Shown here: positions 21,429 to 31,404 of the stretch, piece by piece
Position numbering within the stretch: position 1 is the stretch's first letter
How the letters are laid out: each line of letters opens with the position of its first letter
Assembly: GCA_038277395.1 (NCBI GenBank)
Contig: CM076192.1
Location: forward strand, 13,749,494 to 13,813,493
DNA: 64,000 nt
Direction of reading: 5' to 3'
Source of the DNA: Dryocosmus kuriphilus
Taxonomy: Eukaryota; Arthropoda; Insecta; Hymenoptera; Cynipidae
Notes under the pieces: generated by a model
The model's database searches: none
What the model was told of the DNA's origin: nothing
Seen by the model: only the letters and a program-made list of their open reading frames with translations
Program-made: the position numbers and the translations under genes

Positions 21429-22030
21429 TTATAGCGTTGTCAGCGGTTTGTATTCAAGCGGGAAAAATTTTTGTTCGAATCTTAGATTCACATTGTTTTC
21501 AATTTTATTAATAAAGAAATTTTCTATTACTTTACGACGGGCTGTATTATTTTCTATAGAGAGAATTTTGTAATTCTCAAAGTCAAAAAGATGTCCAGAA
21601 TCTAAAAAATGTTCTGAGAGCGCGGTGTGGTTTGAAGTACCTGGATTTTTGGTTGAATTAATATGTTCACGAATACGTACATCTATTGGTCTCCCAGTCT
21701 CACCAATGTAACAAAAATTACAGCTCTTACAATCAAACTTGTAAACTACTCCAGAGAGTTTCCCTCTGGGTAAAGGGCCTTTTAAATTATTAAAATAAGT
21801 AGAAAAAGTCTTTATCGGTTTGTAGATTGTTTTTATGTTATAAGAATTTAGTATTTGTTGTATTTTTTCTGAAAGAGTATTGATGTAAGGACTGACAGTG
21901 CAATTGAGAAATTTTTTGTTATTTATTTCGTTTTGTTTTTTCTGGTTTAAAAATGACTCAGAATTATAAAAGCGGTTTGTTTCTTTTTTTAAACAAAAAT
22001 CAATGAGTGACTTTTTGGGTATCCGTTGTT
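21429..22030 (-). pseudogene. GIY-YIG endonuclease region of Penelope copy B
   Basis: Same motifs as copy A (VVYKFDCKSCNFCYIGETG, VRIREH), ending at the TAA 21429-21431. The joining region reads CLKKETNRFYNSESF without the A-run expansion of copy A, but the RT upstream is frameshifted, so no joined protein is possible. Confidence 0.75.
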
Positions 22031-22047
22031 TAAAAGAGTTTTTTTAA

Positions 22048-23931
22048 TTAGTTTTTTATGTTTTTGAGTCTGAAACTAATGTCTGAGATACGGAACATTC
22101 TAAAGAATATACCTGTAATTACTCCAATTTTGTGATTTTTTGGATGTGAAGAGAAGAAATTTAAATATCTTCCAGACCAGGTAGATTTTTGAAAACAGTC
22201 GATTTTTAAGTTGTTGGTGTCAGTCCTAAAAATTAAGGTATCTAGAAAATTAATTTTAGAATCTTTTTCAACTTCAATTGTAAATTTAATATTGTGCTCA
22301 AAAGAGTTAAAAATTTGTAAAATGTGATCTAATTTATTAGAAGGAACAGCAGTTATAATATCATCTACATACCGGAAAAAGAAGGGTATGGAGAAAGGTA
22401 AGGATGAAATGCATTCAAATTCCAATTTTTCCATGACTAAATTTGCAGCTGCTGGTGAGAGTGGGGATCCCATAGCTAGTCCCGAGATCTGTTTATAGGT
22501 AATGTTATTGAATTTAAAATTTAAATAAGTAGAGTTCAAGCAAATTTTAACCATATCTAAAAACATATCCATTGGGATAGGTGTAAATTTTGATATTTCT
22601 GACCATTTAGACTCGATACACATTAAAACTTTGGATACGGTTATGTTATTAGACATTGATACCACATCCAAGGAAACGAGTACATAACCAGAAGGAATTG
22701 TTTGAAATTTTATTTTTTGTACAAAAGAAAGGCTATTAGTAATATGGTGAGAGGTTTTTCCAATTATATTATTTAAAATCCTTGAAACAAATTTTGACAA
22801 ATAATAAGTTGGACTGTTAATTGTGGATACTATTAAACGTAATGGATAGTTTTCTTTGTGGATTTTTGGTAATCCGTATGCTCTAGGAGTAACAGAAGAG
22901 TAATTTTTTAAAGATTTTGCCGTAGTGTGATTAATAAAACCTTTGGTTTCCAATTTTGAAATTAATTTATTACAATTATCTTGAATTGTTGCTGTGTATT
23001 CAAATCTAGATATAATCGAATATAAATTTTGGTCAGAAAGTAAAAGGTTCATTTTTTGAGTGTATTCGGACTTTGAAATGACAACAGTGACGTTCCCTTT
23101 ATCAGCATAACAAACATGATGTCTGGGTTTTCCAGTCTGAAATTTTTAATACAATCTGTATCGAAGAATTTTTCAAATCTTAAACTATTGTTGAAGTTAA
23201 TCTGTGATACATAATTTTGAATGATTTGAGTACAACGATTCCTAATGGTACTTTTGGTTTCAAAATCTAAATTATAAATACCTGTTTCGATGGAGGAAAT
23301 AAGGTTTTCAACGTGAAAGTGTTTTAAATTATTTACATTCGAAGAAAATTTTGGGCCTAGAGAGATCAGATTCACAACATCACTTGGAATATCAGTGGTG
23401 GTGAGATTTTTAAGCCAGTTTTTATTACAATGTAGTTTTTTATTATTGCATTTATTGGAAATTAAGCGATTTAATTTTTTAATAGAAGTTTTTTTTATTT
23501 GAATTGAAAATTTTTTCGTATTTCGAGTGTTCAAAGGAGAAAAATTTGTTTAAAATGTGGTATGGAATGATGTTTTTTACTAAAGATTCAATTTTTGATA
23601 ATCTACAGTTGATAAAATTGAGGTGATGGTGCACATCTTTAATCTCAAGGTTCAAAATCTTTATAAATAAACGAGAAGATAAATGAAATAACAATTTTGA
23701 ATTATTAGGATCATGGAAATGAAAATCTAAGTGTTTAAATTTATTAATAATATGTGTAGGAATCACACCTTTACGTCTGCATTGTAGAAGAAATGTTCTT
23801 TGGTTGTAGATGTTAGCATTTTTTGTGTTGAGGTACGACCATTCTCTTAATAAAGTAGTGCTGTAGTTTCCAAAAAAATAAGAAATCGTAGCAAAGAAGC
23901 CCCAAACTCGGGCAGTATTTGTGAAATTCAT
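22048..23931 (-). pseudogene. Penelope reverse transcriptase, copy B, frameshifted
   Basis: Three overlapping frames make up the RT: 23479-23931 (starting MNFTNTARVWGFFATISYFF), 23049-23534 and 22048-23052. The frame is lost in the A-run near 23540, by a 1-nt deletion near 23105 (ATCAGCATAAC against ATCAGCATTAAC in copy A), and again near 22050. All RT motifs are still present, including GLAMGSPLSP and YVDD. The 5'-most segment shows the likely original N-terminus. Confidence 0.85.
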
Positions 23932-23935
23932 TGTT

Positions 23936-24387
23936 CGTAATTATTCTCGACCTTATATTCCATGTATATTTTAGTCAACAAAGGTGAAGGTCAAATGAAA
24001 TTGAGAAATAGAAATTTGTTTGAAACGTTTCGGCTGAACGTGGCAGCCCTCTTCAGTCAAATGTTTAATAAGTTCTAAATACAGAAAAATATACAAATTG
24101 AAATAACTCATGTATGAGTAATAAATGAGACAACTTTATGGATTACAAGTTGGAAAATAAAAAATAGAAAGATTTACATACCTGAGTCTTTTTCGAAAAA
24201 GACTCTATAATAGACTTCTTTATATATAAAAACTGCGATTATCGTTGAAAAGTAATAGTCGTTGAGAAATAAATAAAATCGCATCACAATTGGTCATAAT
24301 TTAGACCGTAGAATTTTTCCTTATTAATTTTATGAATTGTTAGGGACGGAGGACAAAAACACAAACAGTCAAGTAAGATGACAGGTC
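23936..24387 (-). mobile_element. Partial Penelope unit (5' edge of the left array)
   Basis: 452 bp of non-coding 3'-region sequence from a further unit, cut at GATGACAGGTC (24387) where it meets the MTHFSD segment. A partial unit upstream of a complete one is typical of tandem Penelope insertions. Confidence 0.85.
24028..24056 (-). ncRNA. Hammerhead-like core, partial unit
   Basis: Identical core to copies A and B. Confidence 0.4.
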
Positions 24388-25026
24388 GATACAAAACTTT
24401 TTATTGTATCCTAAGTTGCAATATCTAACAAAATTATAAACAGAGCAAGAATTGTTTCCAGCTTTTTGATTCTTTATGGAAATAAAAAAAGCTGTAGGAT
24501 CTAATCAAAATGGAAGCTAACTTCTGTGTTTCGTAGACTCGAATTTGTTGTAGTTCCTTAATTAAAAATAAACTGCTAAAGGTCAAATTTATTGTATATC
24601 TTCCAACGAAATTTTTATTAAATTATTAATTTTTATCAAGGAATGTTGCTTCGAATTCTGCACCACAGGACGTAATTCACATTTTTGTGAAAATTGAATT
24701 TATAGAGAAAGATTAGAGAATGCATAGAACAGTACTCAGTATTCAGTGTATAATTTAAATCTTTGCCCTCTAGATGATAATAATCTATGTGAAGATGACT
24801 GCCGGAAAAAAATCAAGGTGTCAACTTTTTCGGAAATTTTTCTATCATTATTATACTTGGAAGCAGTTTTAATTTTTCTATACTTTCAAATAAAAAATTA
24901 TATGGTTTAAATTTTAAGTTTCCAAATTTTTTCTTCATGTAAATTTGACATCCTGCATTTTTAGAAAATATTAGAGCACTTGTAATTTAACACGCTTACG
25001 ACAACTACAAAAACTATTTTTATTTA

Positions 25027-25058
<32 letters not shown>

Positions 25059-25119
25059 ATTAACATCCTTCCAAGTAAATACTCTGTATTTTACTGAATA
25101 TAAATACACATATTTGACG

Positions 25120-25158
<39 letters not shown>

Positions 25159-25894
25159 TTTTTTTGGTATTTAAATCTTATGCGTATATTATCACCATAA
25201 TTAATAATTATACCTTAGCAAACAAATTATATCTGTTAATATCACAAGGTATTGCTTTTCCTCCCTTTCAAATGTCGCGAATACTTTGAGCATCACTTGC
25301 ATCTTTTCTTGTAGTCATGGAAGCCTGCAATGGACAACTACAAGCAGCTATAAATAGAAAATACACTTTTTCACTCAATTTCAACTCTCCGAAAATATAG
25401 CTTCAGAAAAAGAGACTCTCTCTCCTCGATCTAGCCAAGAAACTTGCCATGCTCCACACTTTCTTCAGGGCTTATCCTTAAGCACTAGTTAAAAACTATT
25501 ATCAGTCTGTTTGATTAAATGCCCCGAGATAAGTATCCGATTCCCATGCTTCGCAAAAGCACCATTGTTCCTCCAGTACCATGCATTTCATTAATCATTA
25601 AGCTCGAGGAACTTGTAAGTTACTTGATACTCTTTCCGTATTTGTTTTAGTAAATTCAGTGCTTTACGAAAAACGCACGTATCTTCAAACATTATACGTA
25701 AACATTTTTTCTATGATTAACTAAACTGTGCAGTAATTGCAAAACTTGAACTAAAATCAAAACAAAATTAGCAACGATACGCATTTAATCTGCTATCGCA
25801 TCGTTGCATAAAACAAAATTAATCGGTTGAACTAACCCGATCGTAAAACAAGTAAATCTTTAATGCTGTAAAGTGAGCTTTTAAAGCTTACACG
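24388..25894 (-). other. Presumed 3' untranslated region of the MTHFSD copy
   Basis: 1507 bp between the MTHFSD stop codon and the Penelope junction. AT-rich, no gene or repeat recognised, with a T-run at about 25029-25054 and an A-run at about 25124-25157. If the segment is a cDNA, this is its 3' UTR. Confidence 0.5.
24400..24405 (-). promoter_or_regulatory. AATAAA polyadenylation signal
   Basis: TTTATT on the plus strand. On the minus strand AATAAA is followed by 12 nt and then the Penelope junction, a normal cleavage distance. Confidence 0.5.
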
Positions 25895-27331
25895 TTAAAC
25901 CGTTGTCACATCGGTTACCTCGATTCTCGTAATCGGCTTCGCTGGTTCTACGATTATGAATGGTTTTTCACTAGAGACTTCTTCCTGGCCGAGTTTAAGC
26001 TCCTGCAAATTCGCAACTATGGAATCTACTTGAACTGGCTCCGTCGTAGTCTTTCCGTTTCGGAGTTTGCCAAAATGAAGGAAGCAAAAACCCCGCTGAA
26101 CTCTCCAGGTGATTTCACTTGGTCTCACTCCGCGATCAATTAAAGCGTTCTTCAAATCTCGTACTCGTACATCAGACGAGATATTCGAGAGCTTCAGCGA
26201 AAAGTCAATCTGATACCTTTGTCGCGATCTGAAAGGTGGACGGCGACGAGGCTCTTTGCCAATGGTCTTCTCGGTCTTCTCGGTCTCGCTGGAAACATTA
26301 TTGTCTCCATCGCCTCCACGTTTCTGTCGTAAACGTCTCTTGGTTACTCGGGGTTTGCCGCTTTCCTTGTCACCCTCTCCACTCTCGACTGTGGAATTAA
26401 GATTGCGTTTGATCTTCAGACGAATTCTCCCAATCACTCGCTTAAGCTTGCTTCTTTCCAGGAAAATCGCTTCTTCTTCAGAATCATCCTCTTTCAAAAT
26501 GATCTCCTTTCCTTCTTTTTCGTCCATTACTTTCAATTCTTGAAGTATCGGCATCGATTTCACTCTTCTGATGCTCAGAAGGTTCCAGAGGATAGAGTCG
26601 GGCTTTCTAAGCTTTGGATTCACTAGAATGGTTTTGGTCGGAGTCACGATTATATCCACGGGAACATCGTGCGTTTTGAAAAGAGTAGATGGTAGATCGT
26701 CAAGAATTTGATAATCATGGACAGTCGTTGCTACGATGGTGTCTCCGTTCACGGCTCCCATCTTGGTCATTATCGCAAATTCCAGATCTGCATATCCCTC
26801 ACCTTCACCGATTCTGTAGCCCGAAGAACTTACACATACCGAACCCAGAACCACGAGATCAACCTTAAGATTTGCATCTAAACCAACTGGTTTCTCGAGT
26901 TGTTTAATGCCGCGTTTCGTCACAACATTTTTTAATTCTTCCTCAGTAGGATTCGCAACACGACTAATGAGATTGAATAGACCACACTTTAGTCTCGGTT
27001 TCGGAACGAGAATCTCTTTACCATTTTCAAGAGCTATGTTCTTTACTGATTCCTGGGGCTTGTCCGGACTAATTTTGATAACCTTAGCCTGCTTAAATTC
27101 CTCTAATTCGCTCAATCGTTTAGCTGCCTCTGCTGCATTAATAAAATTCGGTATCCTATTGTGCGCATAATTCGAAGAGAGGCTCACAGCTTCCTTCTTG
27201 ATCATATTAACCCAGACCTTCCGACGAAACTTTCGCTTCGTGTCTCCTTCTACCTCGGCAGTCTTTTGCTCTGGCATTGCTACTTCTTGATCTGGTGTTT
27301 TCTCCATCAGATTGTCGACCATCGTCTCCAA
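25895..27331 (-). CDS. MTHFSD: MTHFSD-like protein, intact and intronless (478 aa)
   Basis: The N-terminal half has the 5-formyltetrahydrofolate cyclo-ligase-like fold of MTHFSD proteins: NRIPNF (about 58-63), ILVPKPRLKCGLFN (about 107-120), VGLDANLKVDLVVLGSV and the glycine-rich GYRIGEGEGYADLEFA (171-186). A charged Arg/Lys/Glu linker (about 260-370) follows. An RNA-recognition motif then begins near 373, with RNP2-like LKLSNIS and RNP1-like GFCFLHFG. The length fits the family. In humans MTHFSD binds RNA and its catalytic activity is uncertain. M1 (27331) or M4 could start. The reading frame is uninterrupted and has no introns. It has normal coding GC, unlike the AT-rich retroelements around it, and sits exactly between two opposed Penelope arrays. 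Whether it is a retrocopy or the native gene cannot be decided here. Confidence 0.85.
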   Translation of the reverse strand: METMVDNLMEKTPDQEVAMPEQKTAEVEGDTKRKFRRKVWVNMIKKEAVSLSSNYAHNRIPNFINAAEAAKRLSELEEFKQAKVIKISPDKPQESVKNIALENGKEILVPKPRLKCGLFNLISRVANPTEEELKNVVTKRGIKQLEKPVGLDANLKVDLVVLGSVCVSSSGYRIGEGEGYADLEFAIMTKMGAVNGDTIVATTVHDYQILDDLPSTLFKTHDVPVDIIVTPTKTILVNPKLRKPDSILWNLLSIRRVKSMPILQELKVMDEKEGKEIILKEDDSEEEAIFLERSKLKRVIGRIRLKIKRNLNSTVESGEGDKESGKPRVTKRRLRQKRGGDGDNNVSSETEKTEKTIGKEPRRRPPFRSRQRYQIDFSLKLSNISSDVRVRDLKNALIDRGVRPSEITWRVQRGFCFLHFGKLRNGKTTTEPVQVDSIVANLQELKLGQEEVSSEKPFIIVEPAKPITRIEVTDVTTV

Positions 27332-27365
27332 TCGAAGTAGAATTAGAAAATAGAAATAGAAATAG

Positions 27366-27850
27366 AATTTCTCAATTCCACTGTCAGTCCTTACATCAAT
27401 ACTCTTTCAGAAAAAATACAACAAATACTAAATTCTTATAACATAAAAACAATCTACAAACCGATAAAGACTTTTTCTACTTATTTTAATAATTTAAAAG
27501 ACCCTTTACCCAGAGAGAAACTCTCTGGAGTAGTTTACAAGTTTGATTGTAAGAGCTGTAATTTTTGTTACATTGGTGAGACTGGGAGACCAATAGATGT
27601 ACGTATTCGTGAACATATTAATTCAACCAAAAATCCAGGTACTTCAAACCACACCGCGCTCTCAGAACATTTTTTAGATTCTGGACATCTTTTTGACTTT
27701 GAGAATTACAAAATTCTCTCTATAGAAAATAATACAGCCCGTCGTAAAGTAATAGAAAATTTCTTTATTAATAAAATTGAAAACAATGTGAATCTAAGAT
27801 TCGAACAAAAATTTTTCCCGCTTGAATACAAACCGCTGACAACGCTATAA
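27366..27850 (+). pseudogene. GIY-YIG endonuclease, 5'-truncated Penelope unit
   Basis: Frame with VVYKFDCKSCNFCYIGETG, VRIREH and HTALSEHF, to the TAA at 27848-27850. The RT half is absent. The endonuclease motifs themselves are intact. Confidence 0.8.
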
Positions 27851-28115
27851 TAGGTTCCTTTGTTACCAACAATCACATTACTCATGACAAGTTTGGTTTC
27901 TCTGGTCTGCTTGTTCTTAAACCTCAGTCGAGACCTGTCATCTTACTTGACTGTTTGTGTTTTTGTCCTCCGTCCCTAACAATTCATAAAATTAATAAGG
28001 AAAAATTTCTACGGTCTAAATTATGACCAATTGTGATGCGATTTTATTTATTTCTCAACGACTATTACTTTTCAACGATAATCGCAGTTTTATATATATA
28101 AAGAAGTCTATTATA

Positions 28116-28137
28116 GAGTCTTTTTCGAAAAAGACTC
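28116..28137. repeat. 22-nt perfect palindrome in the Penelope 3' region
   Basis: GAGTCTTTTT followed by CGAAAAAGACTC, able to form an 11-bp stem. The same sequence is in all five copies of the region. Confidence 0.8.
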
Positions 28138-28264
28138 AGGTATGTAAATCTTTCTATTTTTTATTTTCCAACTTGTAATCCATAAAGTTGTCTCATTTAT
28201 TACTCATACATGAGTTATTTCAATTTGTATATTTTTCTGTATTTAGAACTTATTAAACATTTGA

Positions 28265-28293
28265 CTGAAGAGGGCTGCCACGTTCAGCCGAAA
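28265..28293 (+). ncRNA. Hammerhead-like core, right array unit 1
   Basis: CTGAAGA (28265-28271), stem 28273-28277 with 28285-28289, GAAA (28290-28293). Confidence 0.4.
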
Positions 28294-28426
28294 CGTTTCA
28301 AACAAATTTCTATTTCTCAATTTCATTTGACCTTCACCTTTGTTGACTAAAATATACATGGAATATAAGGTCGAGAATAATTACGAACAATGAATTTCAC
28401 AAATACTGCCCGAGTTTGGGGCTTCT

Positions 28427-30271
28427 TTGCTACGATTTCTTATTTTTTTTGGAAACTACAGCACTACTTTATTAAGAGAATGGTCGTACCTCAACACAAA
28501 AAATGCTAACATCTACAACCAAAGAACATTTCTTCTACAATGCAGACGTAAAGGTGTGATTCCTACACATATTATTAATAAATTTAAACACTTAGATTTT
28601 CATTTCCATGATCCTAATAATTCAAAATTGTTATTTCATTTATCTTCTCGTTTATTTATAAAGATTTTGAACCTTGAGATTAAAGATGTGCACCATCACC
28701 TCAATTTTATCAACTGTAGATTATCAAAAATTGAATCTTTAGTAAAAAACATCATTCCATACCACATTTTAAACAAATTTTTCTCCTTTGAACACTCGAA
28801 ATACGAAAAACTTTTCAATTCAAATAAAAAAACTTCTATTAAAAAATTAAATCGCTTAATTTCCAATAAATGCAATAATAAAAAACTACATTGTAATAAA
28901 AACTGGCTTAAAAATCTCACCACCACTGATATTCCAAATGATGTTGTGAATCTGATCTCTCTAGGCCCAAAATTTTCTTCGAATGTAAATAATTTAAAAC
29001 ACTTTCACGTTGAAAAAAACCTTATTTCCTCCATCGAAACAGGTATTTATAATTTAGATTTTGAAACCAAAAGTACCATTAGTAATCGTTGTACTCAAAT
29101 CATTCAAAATTATGTATCACAGATTAACTTCAACAATAGTTTAAGATTTGAAAAATTCTTCGATACAGATTGTATTAAAAATTTCAGACTGGAAAACCCA
29201 GACATCATGTTTGTTAATGCTGATAAAGGGAACGTCACTGTTGTCATTTCAAAGTCCGAATACACTCAAAAAATGAACCTTTTACTTTCTGACCAAAATT
29301 TATATTCGATATCTAGATTTGAATACACAGCAACAATTCAAGATAATTGTAATAAATTAATTTCAAAATTGGAAACCAAAGGTTTTATTAATCACACTAC
29401 GGCAAAATCTTTAAAAAATTACTCTTCTGTTACTCCTAGAGCATACGGATTACCAAAAATCCACAAAGAAAACTATCCATTACGTTTAATAGTATCCACA
29501 ATTAACAGTCCAACTTATTATTTGTCAAAATTTGTTTCAAGGATTTTAAATAATATAATTGGAAAAACCTCTCACCATATTACTAATAGCCTTTCTTTTG
29601 TACAAAAAATAAAATTTCAAACAATTCCTTCTGGTTATGTACTCGTTTCCTTGGATGTGGTATCAATGTTTAATAACATAACCGTATCCAAAGTTTTAAT
29701 GTGTATCGAGTCTAAATGGTCAGAAATATCAAAATTTACACCTATCCCAATGGATATGTTTTTAGATATGGTTAAAATTTGCTTGAACTCTACTTATTTT
29801 AAATTCAATAACATTACCTATAAACAGATCTCGGGACTAGCTATGGGATCCCCACTCTCACCAGCAGCTGCAAATTTAGTCATGGAAAAATTGGAATTTG
29901 AATGCATTTCATCCTTACCTTTCTCCATACCCTTCTTTTTCCGGTATGTAGATGATATTATAACTGCTGTTCCTTCTAATAAATTAGATCACATTTTACA
30001 AATTTTTAACTCTTTTGATCACAATATTAAATTTACAATTGAAGTTAAAAAAGATTCTAAAATTAATTTTCTAGATACCTTAATTTTTAGGACTGACACC
30101 AACAACTTAAAAATCGACTGTTTTCAAAAATCTACCTGGTCTGGAAGATATTTAAATTTCTTCTCTTCACATCCAAAAAATCACAAAATTGGAGTAATTA
30201 CAGGTATATTCTTTAGAATGTTCCGTATCTCAGACATTAGTTTCAGACTCAAAAACATAAAACTAATTTAA
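28427..30271 (+). CDS. Penelope reverse transcriptase, copy C (614 aa)
   Basis: Very close to copy A over its whole length: NADKGNVTVV, YGLPKIHK, SLDVVSMFNN, GLAMGSPLSP and FRYVDDI are all intact. It ends KLI-stop because one extra T (TAATTTAAAAAAC against TAATTAAAAAAAC in copy A) shifts the frame about 20 codons before the endonuclease linker. The ATG at 28390 is out of frame because of an 8-T run; copy B with 7 T reads through from there. So the RT core could be made, but not the RT-endonuclease fusion. Confidence 0.88.
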   Translation: MLRFLIFFGNYSTTLLREWSYLNTKNANIYNQRTFLLQCRRKGVIPTHIINKFKHLDFHFHDPNNSKLLFHLSSRLFIKILNLEIKDVHHHLNFINCRLSKIESLVKNIIPYHILNKFFSFEHSKYEKLFNSNKKTSIKKLNRLISNKCNNKKLHCNKNWLKNLTTTDIPNDVVNLISLGPKFSSNVNNLKHFHVEKNLISSIETGIYNLDFETKSTISNRCTQIIQNYVSQINFNNSLRFEKFFDTDCIKNFRLENPDIMFVNADKGNVTVVISKSEYTQKMNLLLSDQNLYSISRFEYTATIQDNCNKLISKLETKGFINHTTAKSLKNYSSVTPRAYGLPKIHKENYPLRLIVSTINSPTYYLSKFVSRILNNIIGKTSHHITNSLSFVQKIKFQTIPSGYVLVSLDVVSMFNNITVSKVLMCIESKWSEISKFTPIPMDMFLDMVKICLNSTYFKFNNITYKQISGLAMGSPLSPAAANLVMEKLEFECISSLPFSIPFFFRYVDDIITAVPSNKLDHILQIFNSFDHNIKFTIEVKKDSKINFLDTLIFRTDTNNLKIDCFQKSTWSGRYLNFFSSHPKNHKIGVITGIFFRMFRISDISFRLKNIKLI

Positions 30272-30274
30272 AAA

Positions 30275-30884
30275 ACTCTTTTAAACAACGGATACCCAAA
30301 GTCACTCATTGATTTTTGTTTAAAAAAATAAACAAACCGCTTTTATAATTCTGAGTCATTTTTAAACCAGAAAAAACAAAAACGAAATAAATAACAAAAA
30401 ATTTCTCAATTCCACTGTCAGTCCTTACATCAATACTCTTTCAGAAAAAATACAACAAATACTAAATTCTTATAACATAAAAACAATCTACAAACCGATA
30501 AAGACTTTTTCTACTTATTTTAATAATTTAAAAGACCCTTTACCCAGAGGGAAACTCTCTGGAGTAGTTTACAAGTTTGATTGTAAGAGCTGTAATTTTT
30601 GTTACATTGGTGAGACTGGGAGACCAATAGATGTACGTATTCGTGAACATATTAATTCAACCAAAAATCCAGATACTTCGAACCACACCGCGCTCTCAGA
30701 ACATTTTTTAAATTCTGGACATCTTTTTGACTTTGAGAATTACAAAATTCTCTCTATAGAAAATAATACAGCCCGTCGTAAAGTAATAGAAAATTTCTTT
30801 ATTAATAAAATTGAAAACAATGTGAATCTAAGATTCGAACAAAAATTTTTCCCGCTTGAATACAAACCGCTGACAACGCTATAA
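30275..30884 (+). pseudogene. GIY-YIG endonuclease region of Penelope copy C
   Basis: Frame to the TAA at 30882-30884 with VVYKFDCKSCNFCYIGETG, VRIREHINS and NHTALSEHF. It is separated from the RT by the frameshift at about 30270 and has no ATG near its start. Confidence 0.8.
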
Positions 30885-31296
30885 TAGGTTCCTTTGTTAC
30901 CAACAATCACATTACTCATGACAAGTTTGGTTTCTCTGGTCTGCTTGTTCTTAAACCTCAGTCGAGACCTGTCATCTTACTTGACTGTTTGTGTTTTTGT
31001 CCTCCGTCCCTAACAATTCATAAAATTAATAAGGAAAAATTCTACGGTCTAAATTATGACCAATTGTGATGCGATTTTATTTATTTCTCAACGACTATTA
31101 CTTTTCAACGATAATCGCAGTTTTTATATATAAAGAAGTCTATTATAGAGTCTTTTTCGAAAAAGACTCAGGTATGTAAATCTTTCTATTTTTTATTTTC
31201 CAACTTATAATCCATAAAGTTGTCTCATTTATTACTCATACATGAGTTATTTCAATTTGTATATTTTTCTGTATTTAGAACTTATTAAACATTTGA

Positions 31297-31325
31297 CTGA
31301 AGAGGGCTGCCACGTTCAGCCGAAA
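31297..31325 (+). ncRNA. Hammerhead-like core, copy C
   Basis: Same core as the other four copies. Confidence 0.4.
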
Positions 31326-31390
31326 CGTTTCAAACAAATTTCTATTTCTCAATTTCATTTGACCTTCACCTTTGTTGACTAAAATATACA

Positions 31391-31404
31391 TGAAGCCTTG
31401 AAAT
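31391..31404. repeat. Right target duplication of the Penelope composite
   Basis: TGAAGCCTTGAAAT, matching 17820-17833, followed by ATTTAGTGATTATG, the continuation of the foldback arm. Confidence 0.8.

Larger units (their letters stand above)
20891..23935 (-). mobile_element. Penelope-like element, copy B
   Basis: About 3.05 kb, in tandem with copy A and highly similar to it. Another partial unit follows on its 5' side. Confidence 0.9.
27366..28389 (+). mobile_element. Partial Penelope unit (5' edge of the right array)
   Basis: Begins at AATTTCTCAATTCCACTG, corresponding to the middle of the unit (same sequence at about 30400), and runs through the endonuclease and 3' region to the next unit. 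The junction with the MTHFSD 5' leader is at 27365/27366. Confidence 0.85.
28390..31390 (+). mobile_element. Penelope-like element, copy C
   Basis: Full unit reading rightward, ending ...TATACATG at the target duplication. Its 3' end is about 25 bp shorter than that of copy A. Confidence 0.9.

Noticed and set aside
25020..25158. T-run and A-run as a retroposon poly(A) tail
   Set aside because: They lie about 640-670 bp inside the segment, not at the junction, and face each other. More likely low complexity in the 3' UTR.
26256..27170. Plus-strand frames inside MTHFSD
   Set aside because: They are shadows of the minus-strand MTHFSD gene.
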